From SVMC01 sp045601345 (GTDB taxonomy: Bacteria > Bacillota > Clostridia > Oscillospirales > Oscillospiraceae), in assembly GCA_045601345.1 (NCBI GenBank), contig JAZRZL010000011.1, forward strand, positions 34,355 through 98,354: 64,000 nt of DNA. The letters are read 5' to 3'. The notes under the pieces are model-generated. The model saw only the letters and a program-made list of their open reading frames with translations. It had not been told where the DNA came from and made no database searches. A program made the translations under genes and the position numbers. Each line of letters opens with the position of its first letter. The stretch's first letter is position 1. This document shows positions 26,935-35,988 of the stretch, piece by piece.

Positions 26935-26945
26935 TAAAAGAAAAA

Positions 26946-27371
26946 TCAGAGATTAATGAACACAAGCCCCACAAGACAGATGGAAACGCCGATGATTTTA
27001 TTCCATGAAAGACCCTCCTTGAAGAGCAGCACACCAACAATGACAAGAGCAATGGACAAAAATGCGCTCTGCACGATGGAGGCTGTGCTGACCTGCCAGC
27101 CAGCCCTATAGGCAAAGAGGAACCCGGCTTCCAGACCTACAATCACAAGACCCAAAACAAAGGCTGTCCAATTGAGATGGCGCAGCTCTTGCCAGAGATT
27201 GCCTTCCTTTCGCAGGAGAAAATAGAGCACGGCGGAGAAAATGGCCGCTACAGCATAGGTCACTGTGAGAGAGGCCAGCGGGTGGAGCGAATCGGGTTGG
27301 GATTTTGCGCAGATGTGATAGAGAATGTTGGAAATTACCACCAGAGCAAGGGGCCAGATGTAAGAAAACAT
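26946..27371 (-). CDS. EamA/DMT-type half transporter (four-helix)
   Basis: This 141-residue membrane protein has four to five hydrophobic helices matching one EamA unit of the drug/metabolite transporter superfamily (starts FSYIWPLALVVISNILYHI; ends IIGVSICLVGLVFINL). Classical DMT exporters have two such units; single-unit forms act as dimers. The ATG at 27371 follows GGAGGAT by 6 bases. Substrate unknown. It is divergent from rpoB, occupying the place where rplJ-rplL or other ribosomal genes usually stand, and ends next to MITE copy 1. Confidence 0.8.
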   Translation of the reverse strand: MFSYIWPLALVVISNILYHICAKSQPDSLHPLASLTVTYAVAAIFSAVLYFLLRKEGNLWQELRHLNWTAFVLGLVIVGLEAGFLFAYRAGWQVSTASIVQSAFLSIALVIVGVLLFKEGLSWNKIIGVSICLVGLVFINL

Positions 27372-27443
27372 AGCATATCCTCCATAAAAAAAGAGCCAGC
27401 CAGAAGCAACTCCGGCGGCACAAAAATAGAAGAAAAGAAAAGA

Positions 27444-27472
27444 TTGACAGGGCAGGGGAAATATGGTATAAT
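27444..27472 (+). promoter_or_regulatory. Consensus sigma-A promoter of rpoB-rpoC
   Basis: A perfect TTGACA (27444-27449), exactly 17 bases, and a perfect TATAAT (27467-27472). It predicts a leader of about 157 bases before rpoB. The leader holds no obvious riboswitch or L10-binding structure that I could identify. Confidence 0.9.
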
Positions 27473-27636
27473 GTCAATCCATAATGCGAAGAAATGGAAA
27501 CCGTATTCCTCTCCATTTTGGCTTCATCTTATCACAAATCACCAAAGTGGTCAAGAGGGAAGTGTAATTTTGTTAACAACTTATCCTGGCGTATCAAATA
27601 TACCGCAGAATTGTAAGAAAGGCTGTGAAGAATCCT

Positions 27637-30600
27637 ATGGCACAAACGAAAGAAGTTCTCTTTGGTAAGACCCTGCGCCACAGCTTTGCCAAGTACGAGG
27701 AAGTTCTCCAGATGCCCAATTTGCTCAAGATTCAGAAGGATTCCTACCAATGGTTTCTGACCGAAGGGCTGAAAGAGGTCTTCCGCGACGTGGGAAGCAT
27801 CACCGACTATACTGGTAACCTTGAGCTGTCCTTTAAGGATTTCAGTATGGATGAAAGCCCTAAGTACACCGTGGAAGAATGCAAGGAGCGCGATGCCACC
27901 TATGCCAAACCCATCAAGGTTCGCGTACAGCTGCTCAAGAAGAACACCGGTGAAATTAAGGAGCAGAGCATCTTCATGGGCGATTTCCCCCTGATGACCA
28001 ATGGCGGCACCTTTGTTATCAATGGCGCAGAGCGCGTTATCGTCTCCCAGATCGTCCGCAGCCCCGGTATGTACTATGGTCATGAGGTCGATAAGGCCGA
28101 TCAGCATACCTATACTGCAACCGTCATCCCGTACCGCGGTGCATGGCTCGAATACGAAACCGATACCCAGGATACCTTCTTTGTCCGCATTGATAAGAAC
28201 CGCAAGCTCCCCATCACCTGCCTGATTCGTGCCCTCGGTATTGTCACCGACAGCGAGATCAAGGAGCTGTTCGGTGAGGACGTGCGCATCATGGCAACGC
28301 TGGAGCGCGATACCTGCCGCACCAGAGAGGAATCCCTGCTTGAAATTTACCGCCGTCTGCGTCCCGGCGAACCCCCCACAGTCGAAAACGCTGAGAGCTA
28401 TCTGAACGCTCTGTTCTTTGATCCTCGCCGCTATGACGTTTCTAAGGTTGGCCGCTATAAATTCAATAAAAAGATGGATATCTGGGCGCGTCTAGCCAAT
28501 CAGGTTTTGGCTGAGCCGGTCGCTGACCCTATGACCGGCGAGGTTCTGGCCGAGGCCGGTGCGCTGCTCGACAGAACGGCAGCTCATCGCATCAGCGATC
28601 ATGGCGTTAACGAAGCCATCATTGATGTCAACGGTACCCGCGTCAAGGTCTTCTCCAATGGCATGGTTGATATGTCCAAGTTCGTGGACTTTGACCCCAA
28701 GGACTATGGCATTAAGGAAAAGGTCTGCTTCAAGGTTCTGCGCGAAATCATTGACTCCCAGCCTGAGGATTGGGAAGAGGCCATTGACCAGCGCCGGGAT
28801 GAGCTGATTCCCAAGCACATCACCCCCGAAGATATTCTTGCTTCCATCAACTACCTCAACTGCATGGTCTACGGTGCAGGTTCCACCGATGATATTGACC
28901 ATCTCGGCAACCGCCGCCTGCGCTGTGTCGGTGAGCTGTTGCAAAATCAGTTCCGTGTAGGCTTTACCCGTCTGGAGCGCGTCATTCGTGAGCGCATGAC
29001 GGTGCAGGAGCTTTCCGATATCAGTCCCCAGAGTCTCATCAATATTCGTCCTGTCACGGCGGTCATCAAGGAATTCTTCGGTTCCTCTCCGCTGTCTCAG
29101 TTCATGGATCAGAATAACCCGCTGGCAGAGCTGACCCATAAGCGCCGTCTGTCTGCCCTTGGCCCCGGCGGCCTGTCCAGAGAGCGCGCTTCCTTTGATG
29201 TCCGAGATGTTCACTACAGCCATTATGGCCGTATGTGCCCTATTGAGACCCCCGAAGGTCCCAACATCGGCCTGATCAACTATCTGGCCTCCTATGCCCA
29301 GATCAACGAATATGGCTTTGTAGAAGCTCCTTTCCGCAAGGTGCAGAAGGAATATGACGAGAACGGAAAGTATGTCGCTTCCCGTGTGACCGATACCATC
29401 CAGTATATGACCGCCGATGTCGAGGACGATTTCTATGTTGGTCAGGCCAACGAGCCGAAGGATGAGAACGGCTATCTGCTAAACGCCCGTATCACCTGCC
29501 GCCACCGCGATGAGATTATTTCCGTAGACCGCGAGCTGATTGACTTCGTGGACGTATCCCCCAAGATGATGACCTCCGTGGCTACCGCTTTCATCCCCTT
29601 CCTCCAGAACGACGATGCCAACCGTGCTCTTATGGGCGCGAATATGCAGCGTCAGGCCGTTCCGCTTATGGTTACCGAGACCCCCATCGTGGCAACCGGT
29701 ATTGAGCATAAGTGCGCTGTGGACTCCGAGGTTTGTGTCAAGGCCGAGGGGGACGGCGTTGTTACCCGCGTTTCCGCAACCAATATCACTGTCCGTTACG
29801 ATGACGGTCATATTACCGATCACCGCCTGACCAAGTTTGCCCGCTCCAATCAGGGTACCTGTGTCAACCAGCGCCCCAACATTGAGGTCGGTGAGCGTGT
29901 CCACTACAACCAGATCATTGCCGATGGACCTGCCTGCAAGGATGGCGAGATCGCACTGGGCAAGAATGTTCTTGTCGGCTTCATGACCTGGGAAGGCTAC
30001 AACTACGAGGATGCCATTCTCCTGAACGAACGTCTGGTTCGTGAGGATGTGTTTACCTCCATTCATATTGAAGAATACGAGACCGAAGCCCGCGATACCA
30101 AGCTCGGACCGGAAGAAATTACCAGAGATATTCCTAACGTGGGCGAAGATACCCTGAAGGATCTGGACGAGTTCGGTGTGATTCGCATCGGCGCAGAGGT
30201 CACCTCCGGCGATTATCTGGTTGGCAAGGTAACCCCCAAGGGTGAGACGGAGCTGACCGCTGAGGAACGTCTGCTTCGCGCTATCTTCGGTGAGAAGGCG
30301 AGGGAAGTTCGTGATTCCTCTTTGAAGGTTCCGCATGGTGAGGCCGGTATCATCGTGGATGTCAAGGTCTTTACCCGTGAGAACGGCGGCGATCTGGCTC
30401 CCGGTGTCAACAAAGTTGTCCGCGTCTATATTGCGCAGAAGCGTAAGATTTCTGTCGGTGATAAGATGGCCGGTCGTCACGGCAACAAGGGTGTTGTATC
30501 CCGCGTACTTCCGCAGGAGGATATGCCCTTCCTGCCCGACGGTACGCCACTGGATATTGTGCTGAATCCTTTGGGTGTTCCTTCCCGTATGAACATCGGT

Positions 30601-31341
30601 CAGGTTCTGGAAGTCCATCTGGGCTATGCAGCCCATGAGCTGGGCTGGAAAATTGCTACCCCGATTTTTGACGGTGCTAACGAAAAGGATATCCGTGAAA
30701 CCCTCCAGCAGGCCGGCGTTGCCGAGGATGGCAAGAGCATCCTCTATGATGGCCGCACCGGCGAACCCTTTGACCAGCGTGTTACCGTTGGTTATCCCTA
30801 CTATCTCAAGCTCCACCATCTGGTTGATGATAAGATTCATGCCCGTTCCACCGGCCCCTACAGCCTGGTTACCCAGCAGCCTCTGGGCGGCAAGGCACAG
30901 TTTGGCGGCCAGCGCTTCGGCGAAATGGAAGTCTGGGCTTTGGAGGCCTACGGCGCAGCCTATACCCTTCAGGAAATCCTTACCGTCAAGTCTGACGATG
31001 TTACCGGCCGTGTAAAGACCTACGAAGCCATTGTGAAGGGTCACAATGTACCCGCTCCCGGTGTCCCCGAATCGTTTAAGGTTTTGGTCAAGGAGCTGCA
31101 GTCTCTATGTCTGGATATTCGCGTTCTGGATGAGAACGGCGATGAGATTGAGCTTCGCGAAGAAGATGAAGATGAAGTGGTCTACACCACCGGCATTGCC
31201 GATGAAACCTATGTTACCGACGAGGGCGAGGTCATGGATTCCGGCTTTGCGCTGGATGAAGAGCAGCCCGATGACGGTGTGCTGGATATGCTCTCTGAAA
31301 TAGTCAGCGGTTCCGATGATGACTATGATGAAGAAATGTAA
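27637..31341 (+). CDS. rpoB: DNA-directed RNA polymerase subunit beta
   Basis: This 1234-residue core subunit of RNA polymerase contributes the DNA/RNA cleft and the rifampicin pocket. Conserved blocks are visible: GSSPLSQFMDQNNPLAELTH and KRRLSALGPGGLSRERA (rifampicin region), YGRMCPIETPEGPNIGLI, the GYNYEDAILLNERLV block, MAGRHGNKGVVS and the C-terminal GGKAQFGGQRFGEMEVWALE. The C-terminal tail is acidic and longer than in Bacillus (DEDEVVYTTG ... GSDDDYDEEM). The start is placed at the ATG 27637 (MAQTKEVLFG); a GTG four codons upstream is possible. No rplJL genes precede it; rpoC follows after 14 bases. Confidence 0.98.
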   Translation: MAQTKEVLFGKTLRHSFAKYEEVLQMPNLLKIQKDSYQWFLTEGLKEVFRDVGSITDYTGNLELSFKDFSMDESPKYTVEECKERDATYAKPIKVRVQLLKKNTGEIKEQSIFMGDFPLMTNGGTFVINGAERVIVSQIVRSPGMYYGHEVDKADQHTYTATVIPYRGAWLEYETDTQDTFFVRIDKNRKLPITCLIRALGIVTDSEIKELFGEDVRIMATLERDTCRTREESLLEIYRRLRPGEPPTVENAESYLNALFFDPRRYDVSKVGRYKFNKKMDIWARLANQVLAEPVADPMTGEVLAEAGALLDRTAAHRISDHGVNEAIIDVNGTRVKVFSNGMVDMSKFVDFDPKDYGIKEKVCFKVLREIIDSQPEDWEEAIDQRRDELIPKHITPEDILASINYLNCMVYGAGSTDDIDHLGNRRLRCVGELLQNQFRVGFTRLERVIRERMTVQELSDISPQSLINIRPVTAVIKEFFGSSPLSQFMDQNNPLAELTHKRRLSALGPGGLSRERASFDVRDVHYSHYGRMCPIETPEGPNIGLINYLASYAQINEYGFVEAPFRKVQKEYDENGKYVASRVTDTIQYMTADVEDDFYVGQANEPKDENGYLLNARITCRHRDEIISVDRELIDFVDVSPKMMTSVATAFIPFLQNDDANRALMGANMQRQAVPLMVTETPIVATGIEHKCAVDSEVCVKAEGDGVVTRVSATNITVRYDDGHITDHRLTKFARSNQGTCVNQRPNIEVGERVHYNQIIADGPACKDGEIALGKNVLVGFMTWEGYNYEDAILLNERLVREDVFTSIHIEEYETEARDTKLGPEEITRDIPNVGEDTLKDLDEFGVIRIGAEVTSGDYLVGKVTPKGETELTAEERLLRAIFGEKAREVRDSSLKVPHGEAGIIVDVKVFTRENGGDLAPGVNKVVRVYIAQKRKISVGDKMAGRHGNKGVVSRVLPQEDMPFLPDGTPLDIVLNPLGVPSRMNIGQVLEVHLGYAAHELGWKIATPIFDGANEKDIRETLQQAGVAEDGKSILYDGRTGEPFDQRVTVGYPYYLKLHHLVDDKIHARSTGPYSLVTQQPLGGKAQFGGQRFGEMEVWALEAYGAAYTLQEILTVKSDDVTGRVKTYEAIVKGHNVPAPGVPESFKVLVKELQSLCLDIRVLDENGDEIELREEDEDEVVYTTGIADETYVTDEGEVMDSGFALDEEQPDDGVLDMLSEIVSGSDDDYDEEM

Positions 31342-31355
31342 GGAGGAGTAATACG

Positions 31356-34300
31356 ATGAGCAACGCAATTTTTAACGCGATCAAGATCGGTATTGCTTCA
31401 CCGGACATGATCAGACAATGGTCTTACGGCGAAGTAAAGAAGCCTGAAACCATCAACTACCGCACCCTCAAGCCCGAGCGCGAAGGCCTGTTCTGCGAAA
31501 AGATTTTTGGGCCGACCAAGGACTGGGAGTGCCACTGCGGTAAGTATAAGAAAATCCGCTATAAGGGTAAGATCTGCGACCGCTGCGGCGTAGAGGTTAC
31601 CAAAGCCAAGGTGCGCCGTGAGCGCATGGGTCACATTGAGCTGGCCGCTCCGTGCAGCCACATCTGGTATTTTAAGGGCATCCCCTCCCGCATGGGTCTG
31701 CTGCTGGATATCAGCCCCAGAATTCTGGAAAAGGTGCTCTATTTTGCCTCCTATATTGTCATTGACCCCGGCGATACCCCTTTGACCAAGAACCAGACCC
31801 TCTCGGAAAAGGAATACCGCGATTGGCGCGAAAAGTATGAGGATGATTTCGATGCCGGTATCGGTGCCGAAGCTGTCCGCAAGCTCCTGTCGATTGTTGG
31901 CCTTTCCGATGAGGATGCAAGAGCCAAGGAAGAACTCATGGATCGCAAGCATGAGCTGGATAAGCGGCTTGCTGAAATGAAGGACGAGAGTATCCCCTAT
32001 ACCCCTGAGGATTTGGAGCTTTTTGATAGCCTGACCGAGCAGATTAAGGAATATACCGCCCGTGGTCTCAATACGCTGTCTGTCGATCTGCGCAGTGAGC
32101 TGCAAGGTGCTTCTGGACAAAAGAAGCTGCGTATCATCAAGCGACTGGAAGTTGTGGAAGCCTTCCGTCAGTCTGGCAATGATCCTTCTTGGATGGTCAT
32201 GGATGTTCTGCCTGTGATCCCGCCTGAGCTTCGTCCTATGGTACAGCTCGACGGCGGCAGATTTGCTACCTCCGACCTGAATGATCTCTATCGCCGTGTC
32301 ATTAACCGCAATAATCGTCTGGAGCGCCTAATCAAGCTCAGCGCGCCGGATATCATCATTCGCAATGAGAAGCGTATGCTTCAGGAAGCCGTTGATGCCC
32401 TGATCGACAATGGCCGCCGTGGCCGTGCCGTCACCGGTGCAAACAACCGCGCTCTCAAGTCCCTGTCCGATATGCTCAAGGGCAAGCAGGGTCGTTTCCG
32501 CCAGAATTTGCTGGGCAAGCGCGTGGACTATTCTGGCCGAAGCGTTATCGTTGTCGGCCCTGAGCTGAAGCTCTATCAGTGCGGTCTTCCTAAGGAAATG
32601 GCCATTGAGCTTTTCCGCCCCTTCGTTATGAAGAAGCTGGTTGAGGACGGACAGGCCAATAACATTAAGTCCGCAAAGAAAATGATTGATAAGGGCAAGA
32701 CGGAGGTTTGGGATGCTCTGGAAGAGATCATCAAGGATCGTCCCGTCATGCTCAACCGCGCCCCTACCCTGCACCGTCTGGGCATTCAGGCCTTTGAACC
32801 GGTGCTGGTAGAAGGCCGCGCCATTAAGCTCCATCCTCTGTGCTGCACCGCATTCAACGCCGACTTCGATGGCGATCAGATGGCCGTCCATGTCCCTCTG
32901 TCCGCTGAGGCACAGGCAGAAGCCAGAATGCTGATGCTCTCTGCCAACAACCTTCTCCGCCCGCAGGATGGCAAGCCCGTTACCGTTCCTACGCAGGATA
33001 TGATCCTCGGCACCTACTACCTCACCTATGTCAAGGAGGATGAGCAGGGTGCTGGCCGCTGGTTCTCCTCTGTGGATGAGGTCATGCTGGCTTATAAGGA
33101 TCGCATCGTGGAAATGCACGCGCCTATCAAGGTTCGCGTGGAAAAGGAAATTGACGGTGTGATCAAGTCCCGTATTATTGATGCTACAGTCGGTCAGCTC
33201 ATCTTTAATGACCCGATCCCGCAGGATCTTGGCTTTAAGAAGCGCGTGACCGAGGATGATATGTTTGCACTGGAAATCACTGATACTGTCGGCAAGAAGC
33301 TGCTTGGCAAGATCATTGACCGCTGTATCCGCGTCCATGGTTTTACCATCGCTACCGAAATGCTCGATAAGGTCAAGGCACTGGGCTATAAGTACTCTAC
33401 GCAGGGTGCCATTACCGTTTCCATTGCGGATATGTCCATCCCTGAGCGCAAGTACCAGCTCATCAGCGAAGCTGAAAAGGAAGTGGTCAAGATTGACCGC
33501 CAGTACAAGCGCGGCTTCATCACCAATGACGAGCGCTACCGCCTCACGGTTCGCCAGTGGGAAAGAACCATTGACGATGTGACCAACGCTTTGCAGGAGA
33601 ATCTGGATCGCTTCAACCCCATCTTCATGATGGCAGACTCTGGTGCTCGTGGCTCCATGAAGCAGATTGGTCAGCTTGCCGGTATGCGCGGCATGATGGC
33701 CGATACCAATGGCCGTACCATTGAAATCCCGGTTAAGGCAAACTTCCGTGAAGGCCTTTCCGTTCTGGAATACTTTATCTCCTCCCGAGGCGCCCGTAAG
33801 GGTCTGACCGATACCGCACTTCGTACCGCTGACTCCGGTTATCTGACCCGCCGACTGGTCGATGTCTCTCAGGATGTCATCATCCGCATCAGAGATTGCG
33901 AAACGCACGATGGCATCTGGCTGGGTGCCTATGAGGAAAAGGGACAGGTAATCGAAAGCTTTGCACAGCGCATTCAGGGTCGTTTTCTGGTTGATGATCT
34001 GTATGATCCCACGACCGGCGAACTGCTCCAGTCCAAGGATGTGATGATGCACGAGGCTGATGCAGATCGTTTTGAAGCAGCCGGTATTACCCGTGTCTAC
34101 TGCCGCACCGTTCTGGGCTGTAAGGCTCGCAGCGGCGTGTGTGCCAAGTGCTATGGTATGAACCTTGCCACCTCCAAGTTGGTTGACTTGGGCGAAGCTG
34201 TCGGCATCATTGCCGCACAGTCCATCGGTGAACCCGGTACCCAGCTAACCATGCGTACCTTCCACACCGGTGGCGTTGCCGGTGACGATATCACGCAGGG

Positions 34301-35078
34301 TCTTCCCCGTGTTGAAGAACTGTTCGAAGCCAGAAAGCCCAAGAAGATGGCCACCATCTCTGAGGTGGACGGCGTTGTAGATATTGATGAGAGCCACCGC
34401 ACCGCACTGCGTCAGATCACGGTTACTGCCGATGATGGCGAAGTCAAGCTGTATCAGGTTCCTTATTCTGTTGGTCTGCGCGTGGAGAACGGCGGCCGCG
34501 TCCAAAAGGGTGCCCGTATTACCGACGGTGCTCTCTCTCCGCATGATGTTCTGCGTATTTCCGGCGTAGAAGCTGTGCAGGAATACCTGACGCAGGAGGT
34601 TCTTGCCGTGTACCGCCAGCAGGGCGTTGATATCAACGATAAGCATATCGAAGTCATTATCCGTCAGATGATGCGCAAGGTGCGTGTGGAGGAGCCAGGT
34701 GATACCAAGCTTCTTTCCGGCACCGTCATTGACACCTTCGAGTTTGACGATGCCAACGCTGAGGTGCAGGCCAGAATGGATGCTGGTGAGGAAGATCTCC
34801 AGCTGGCTACCAAGAGCCTGATGCTCATGGGCATTACCAAGGCCTCTCTGGCGACCGATTCCTTCCTGTCTGCCGCTTCCTTCCAGGAAACCACCAAGGT
34901 GCTCACCGAAGCTGCCATCAAGGGCAAGGTTGACCACCTGATTGGCCTGAAGGAAAACGTCATTATCGGTAAGCTGATTCCCGCAGGCTCCGGCCTTCAG
35001 GTCTACCGCGACTACGAAGAGGGCATTACGCCTGAATCTGCTGTCACTGCCGACATGGTAGAGAACGAACTGCAATAA
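31356..35078 (+). CDS. rpoC: DNA-directed RNA polymerase subunit beta'
   Basis: This 1240-residue catalytic subunit carries the absolutely conserved metal site NADFDGDQM (about 502-510). The N-terminal zinc finger is CHCGKYKKIRYKGKICDRCG (about 59-78), and the second zinc site CRTVLGCKARSGVCAKC lies at about 915-931. The bridge helix/trigger loop region (GSRGSMKQ-like DSGARGSMKQIGQLAGMRG and EGLSVLEYFISSRGARKG) and the C-terminal AAQSIGEPGTQLTMRTFHTGG are intact. The RBS AGGAGG lies 8 bases before the ATG. It is co-transcribed with rpoB and closed by a terminator. Confidence 0.98.
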   Translation: MSNAIFNAIKIGIASPDMIRQWSYGEVKKPETINYRTLKPEREGLFCEKIFGPTKDWECHCGKYKKIRYKGKICDRCGVEVTKAKVRRERMGHIELAAPCSHIWYFKGIPSRMGLLLDISPRILEKVLYFASYIVIDPGDTPLTKNQTLSEKEYRDWREKYEDDFDAGIGAEAVRKLLSIVGLSDEDARAKEELMDRKHELDKRLAEMKDESIPYTPEDLELFDSLTEQIKEYTARGLNTLSVDLRSELQGASGQKKLRIIKRLEVVEAFRQSGNDPSWMVMDVLPVIPPELRPMVQLDGGRFATSDLNDLYRRVINRNNRLERLIKLSAPDIIIRNEKRMLQEAVDALIDNGRRGRAVTGANNRALKSLSDMLKGKQGRFRQNLLGKRVDYSGRSVIVVGPELKLYQCGLPKEMAIELFRPFVMKKLVEDGQANNIKSAKKMIDKGKTEVWDALEEIIKDRPVMLNRAPTLHRLGIQAFEPVLVEGRAIKLHPLCCTAFNADFDGDQMAVHVPLSAEAQAEARMLMLSANNLLRPQDGKPVTVPTQDMILGTYYLTYVKEDEQGAGRWFSSVDEVMLAYKDRIVEMHAPIKVRVEKEIDGVIKSRIIDATVGQLIFNDPIPQDLGFKKRVTEDDMFALEITDTVGKKLLGKIIDRCIRVHGFTIATEMLDKVKALGYKYSTQGAITVSIADMSIPERKYQLISEAEKEVVKIDRQYKRGFITNDERYRLTVRQWERTIDDVTNALQENLDRFNPIFMMADSGARGSMKQIGQLAGMRGMMADTNGRTIEIPVKANFREGLSVLEYFISSRGARKGLTDTALRTADSGYLTRRLVDVSQDVIIRIRDCETHDGIWLGAYEEKGQVIESFAQRIQGRFLVDDLYDPTTGELLQSKDVMMHEADADRFEAAGITRVYCRTVLGCKARSGVCAKCYGMNLATSKLVDLGEAVGIIAAQSIGEPGTQLTMRTFHTGGVAGDDITQGLPRVEELFEARKPKKMATISEVDGVVDIDESHRTALRQITVTADDGEVKLYQVPYSVGLRVENGGRVQKGARITDGALSPHDVLRISGVEAVQEYLTQEVLAVYRQQGVDINDKHIEVIIRQMMRKVRVEEPGDTKLLSGTVIDTFEFDDANAEVQARMDAGEEDLQLATKSLMLMGITKASLATDSFLSAASFQETTKVLTEAAIKGKVDHLIGLKENVIIGKLIPAGSGLQVYRDYEEGITPESAVTADMVENELQ

Positions 35079-35093
35079 AATTCTGATATGAAA

Positions 35094-35146
35094 GCCCCGG
35101 TGCTGTTGCCGCAATTGCTGCGGAGAACAGTCACCGGGACTTTTCT
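35094..35146 (+). terminator. Terminator of the rpoBC operon
   Basis: A hairpin with arms CCCCGGTG-CTGTT / AACAG-T-CACCGGG enclosing a smaller CCGCA/TGCGG stem, followed by ACTTTTCT, 16 bases after the rpoC stop. Confidence 0.8.
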
Positions 35147-35174
35147 GACATGGCTGTGCAGGTTTAGTTCTTCC

Positions 35175-35203
35175 CTGACAGGATTTCGCAATACGCTTAT
35201 ACT
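35175..35203 (+). promoter_or_regulatory. Promoter left in front of a truncated secreted-protein gene
   Basis: CTGACA (35175-35180), 17 bases, TATACT (35198-35203), about 55 bases before the start of the stump. Confidence 0.55.
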
Positions 35204-35258
35204 GTAAACAGGTAGTTTTTTAAAAAATAGCAAAATTCATTGATGATTAGGAGGGGAT

Positions 35259-35429
35259 ATGATGAGGAAAAGAATCTTGACAATGTTTTTGGCAATCTTC
35301 ATGTTTGCTGAGCTTTTCCCCATGGCTAATTGTATAATAAGACCATCCCTGACCCGTGTTCCGGCAGATCAGAGGTGGCTTTTTGCTTTGTTTTATTCTC
35401 CTGCCATATCCGAGGATAGAATCCCATAG
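35259..35429 (+). pseudogene. Signal-peptide stump of a secreted protein
   Basis: A strong ribosome site (AGGAGGGG) leads into MMRKRILTMFLAIFMFAEL and then FPMANCI, a typical start of a large exported surface protein of Clostridia. After about 26 residues the frame runs into unrelated sequence and stops at 35429, overlapping the 3' end of the acetyltransferase gene on the other strand. With a promoter, ribosome site and signal peptide but no mature domain, I read it as a gene truncated by deletion. A genuine 56-residue secreted peptide is a less likely alternative. Confidence 0.55.
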
Positions 35430-35944
35430 AGATAATAGTCACACCAGGTATTGACCATTTTTCCCTGACGGATGCAGCCCTCTCTGGTATAACCGCATTT
35501 CTCCAGCATCTTCCATGAGGCGATGTTTCGGATATCCACCTGTGTCCATAACCGTTGAAGCTGTGTATTTTCAAAACAGAAGCGGGTCATGGCGGCTAGA
35601 CTTTCCGTTCCGTATCCTTGCCCTTGATAGACCTTCGATAATCGAATGGCAATGGAGGCCATCCGATCGTTTTCAATGAGGTATACCCAGATGTCTCCAA
35701 TCACCTGATCGGTTTCCTTTAGTGCAATCCCCAGATGAAAGCTCGTGGTTGCTTTTTCTTCCTTTGCAAAGAGCAATTCCGGGTTCTTTTCGGCTTTGCT
35801 GGGGCCTTTTCCCCAGTAGGTATAGATTGATTTGTCCGGCATCCATTCATAAAGTGCCGGTACATCGGCTTTTGTCATGGGACGAAGGCGAAGTCTTTTT
35901 GTCTCAATGACAGGCTTTTGGTTCACATAATCTGAAAGTACCAT
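35393..35944 (-). CDS. GNAT-family N-acetyltransferase (RimJ/RimL type)
   Basis: This 183-residue acetyltransferase shows ETKRLRLRPMTKADV near the N-terminus, the acetyl-CoA loop YQGQGYGTESLAA (about 110-122), and the C-terminal pattern NIASWKMLEKCGYTREG, all typical of the RimJ/RimL group that acetylates protein N-termini, polyamines or small amines. The substrate cannot be told. The ATG at 35944 follows AAGGAGCG by 5 bases; an in-frame start 15 codons upstream overlaps that site and is rejected. The DUF1643 gene lies 44 bases upstream on the same strand. The 3' end overlaps the truncated secreted-protein frame. Confidence 0.85.
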   Translation of the reverse strand: MVLSDYVNQKPVIETKRLRLRPMTKADVPALYEWMPDKSIYTYWGKGPSKAEKNPELLFAKEEKATTSFHLGIALKETDQVIGDIWVYLIENDRMASIAIRLSKVYQGQGYGTESLAAMTRFCFENTQLQRLWTQVDIRNIASWKMLEKCGYTREGCIRQGKMVNTWCDYYLYGILSSDMAGE

Positions 35945-35988
35945 TTTTTCGCTCCTTAAAAATAAATTTGGCTGCCGCGCTTTTTTCA

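Noticed and set aside
27442..27479. GATTGACA ... TGTCAATC inverted repeat around the rpoB promoter, possible operator
   Set aside because: One arm is simply the consensus -35 box and the gap is 22 bases; chance is a fair explanation without conservation data.
27473..27636. Possible riboswitch or L10-type leader before rpoB
   Set aside because: The leader of about 157 bases shows no motif or hairpin set that I can assign to a known class.
27177..27668. Plus-strand frame over the EamA gene and rpoB leader
   Set aside because: Spans the rpoB promoter and overlaps rpoB out of frame; no domain recognised.
29479..31044. 521-codon open frame antisense to rpoB
   Set aside because: Shadow of rpoB without start signals.
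32328..34052. 574-codon open frame antisense to rpoC
   Set aside because: rpoC is unambiguous; the frame is a codon-bias shadow.
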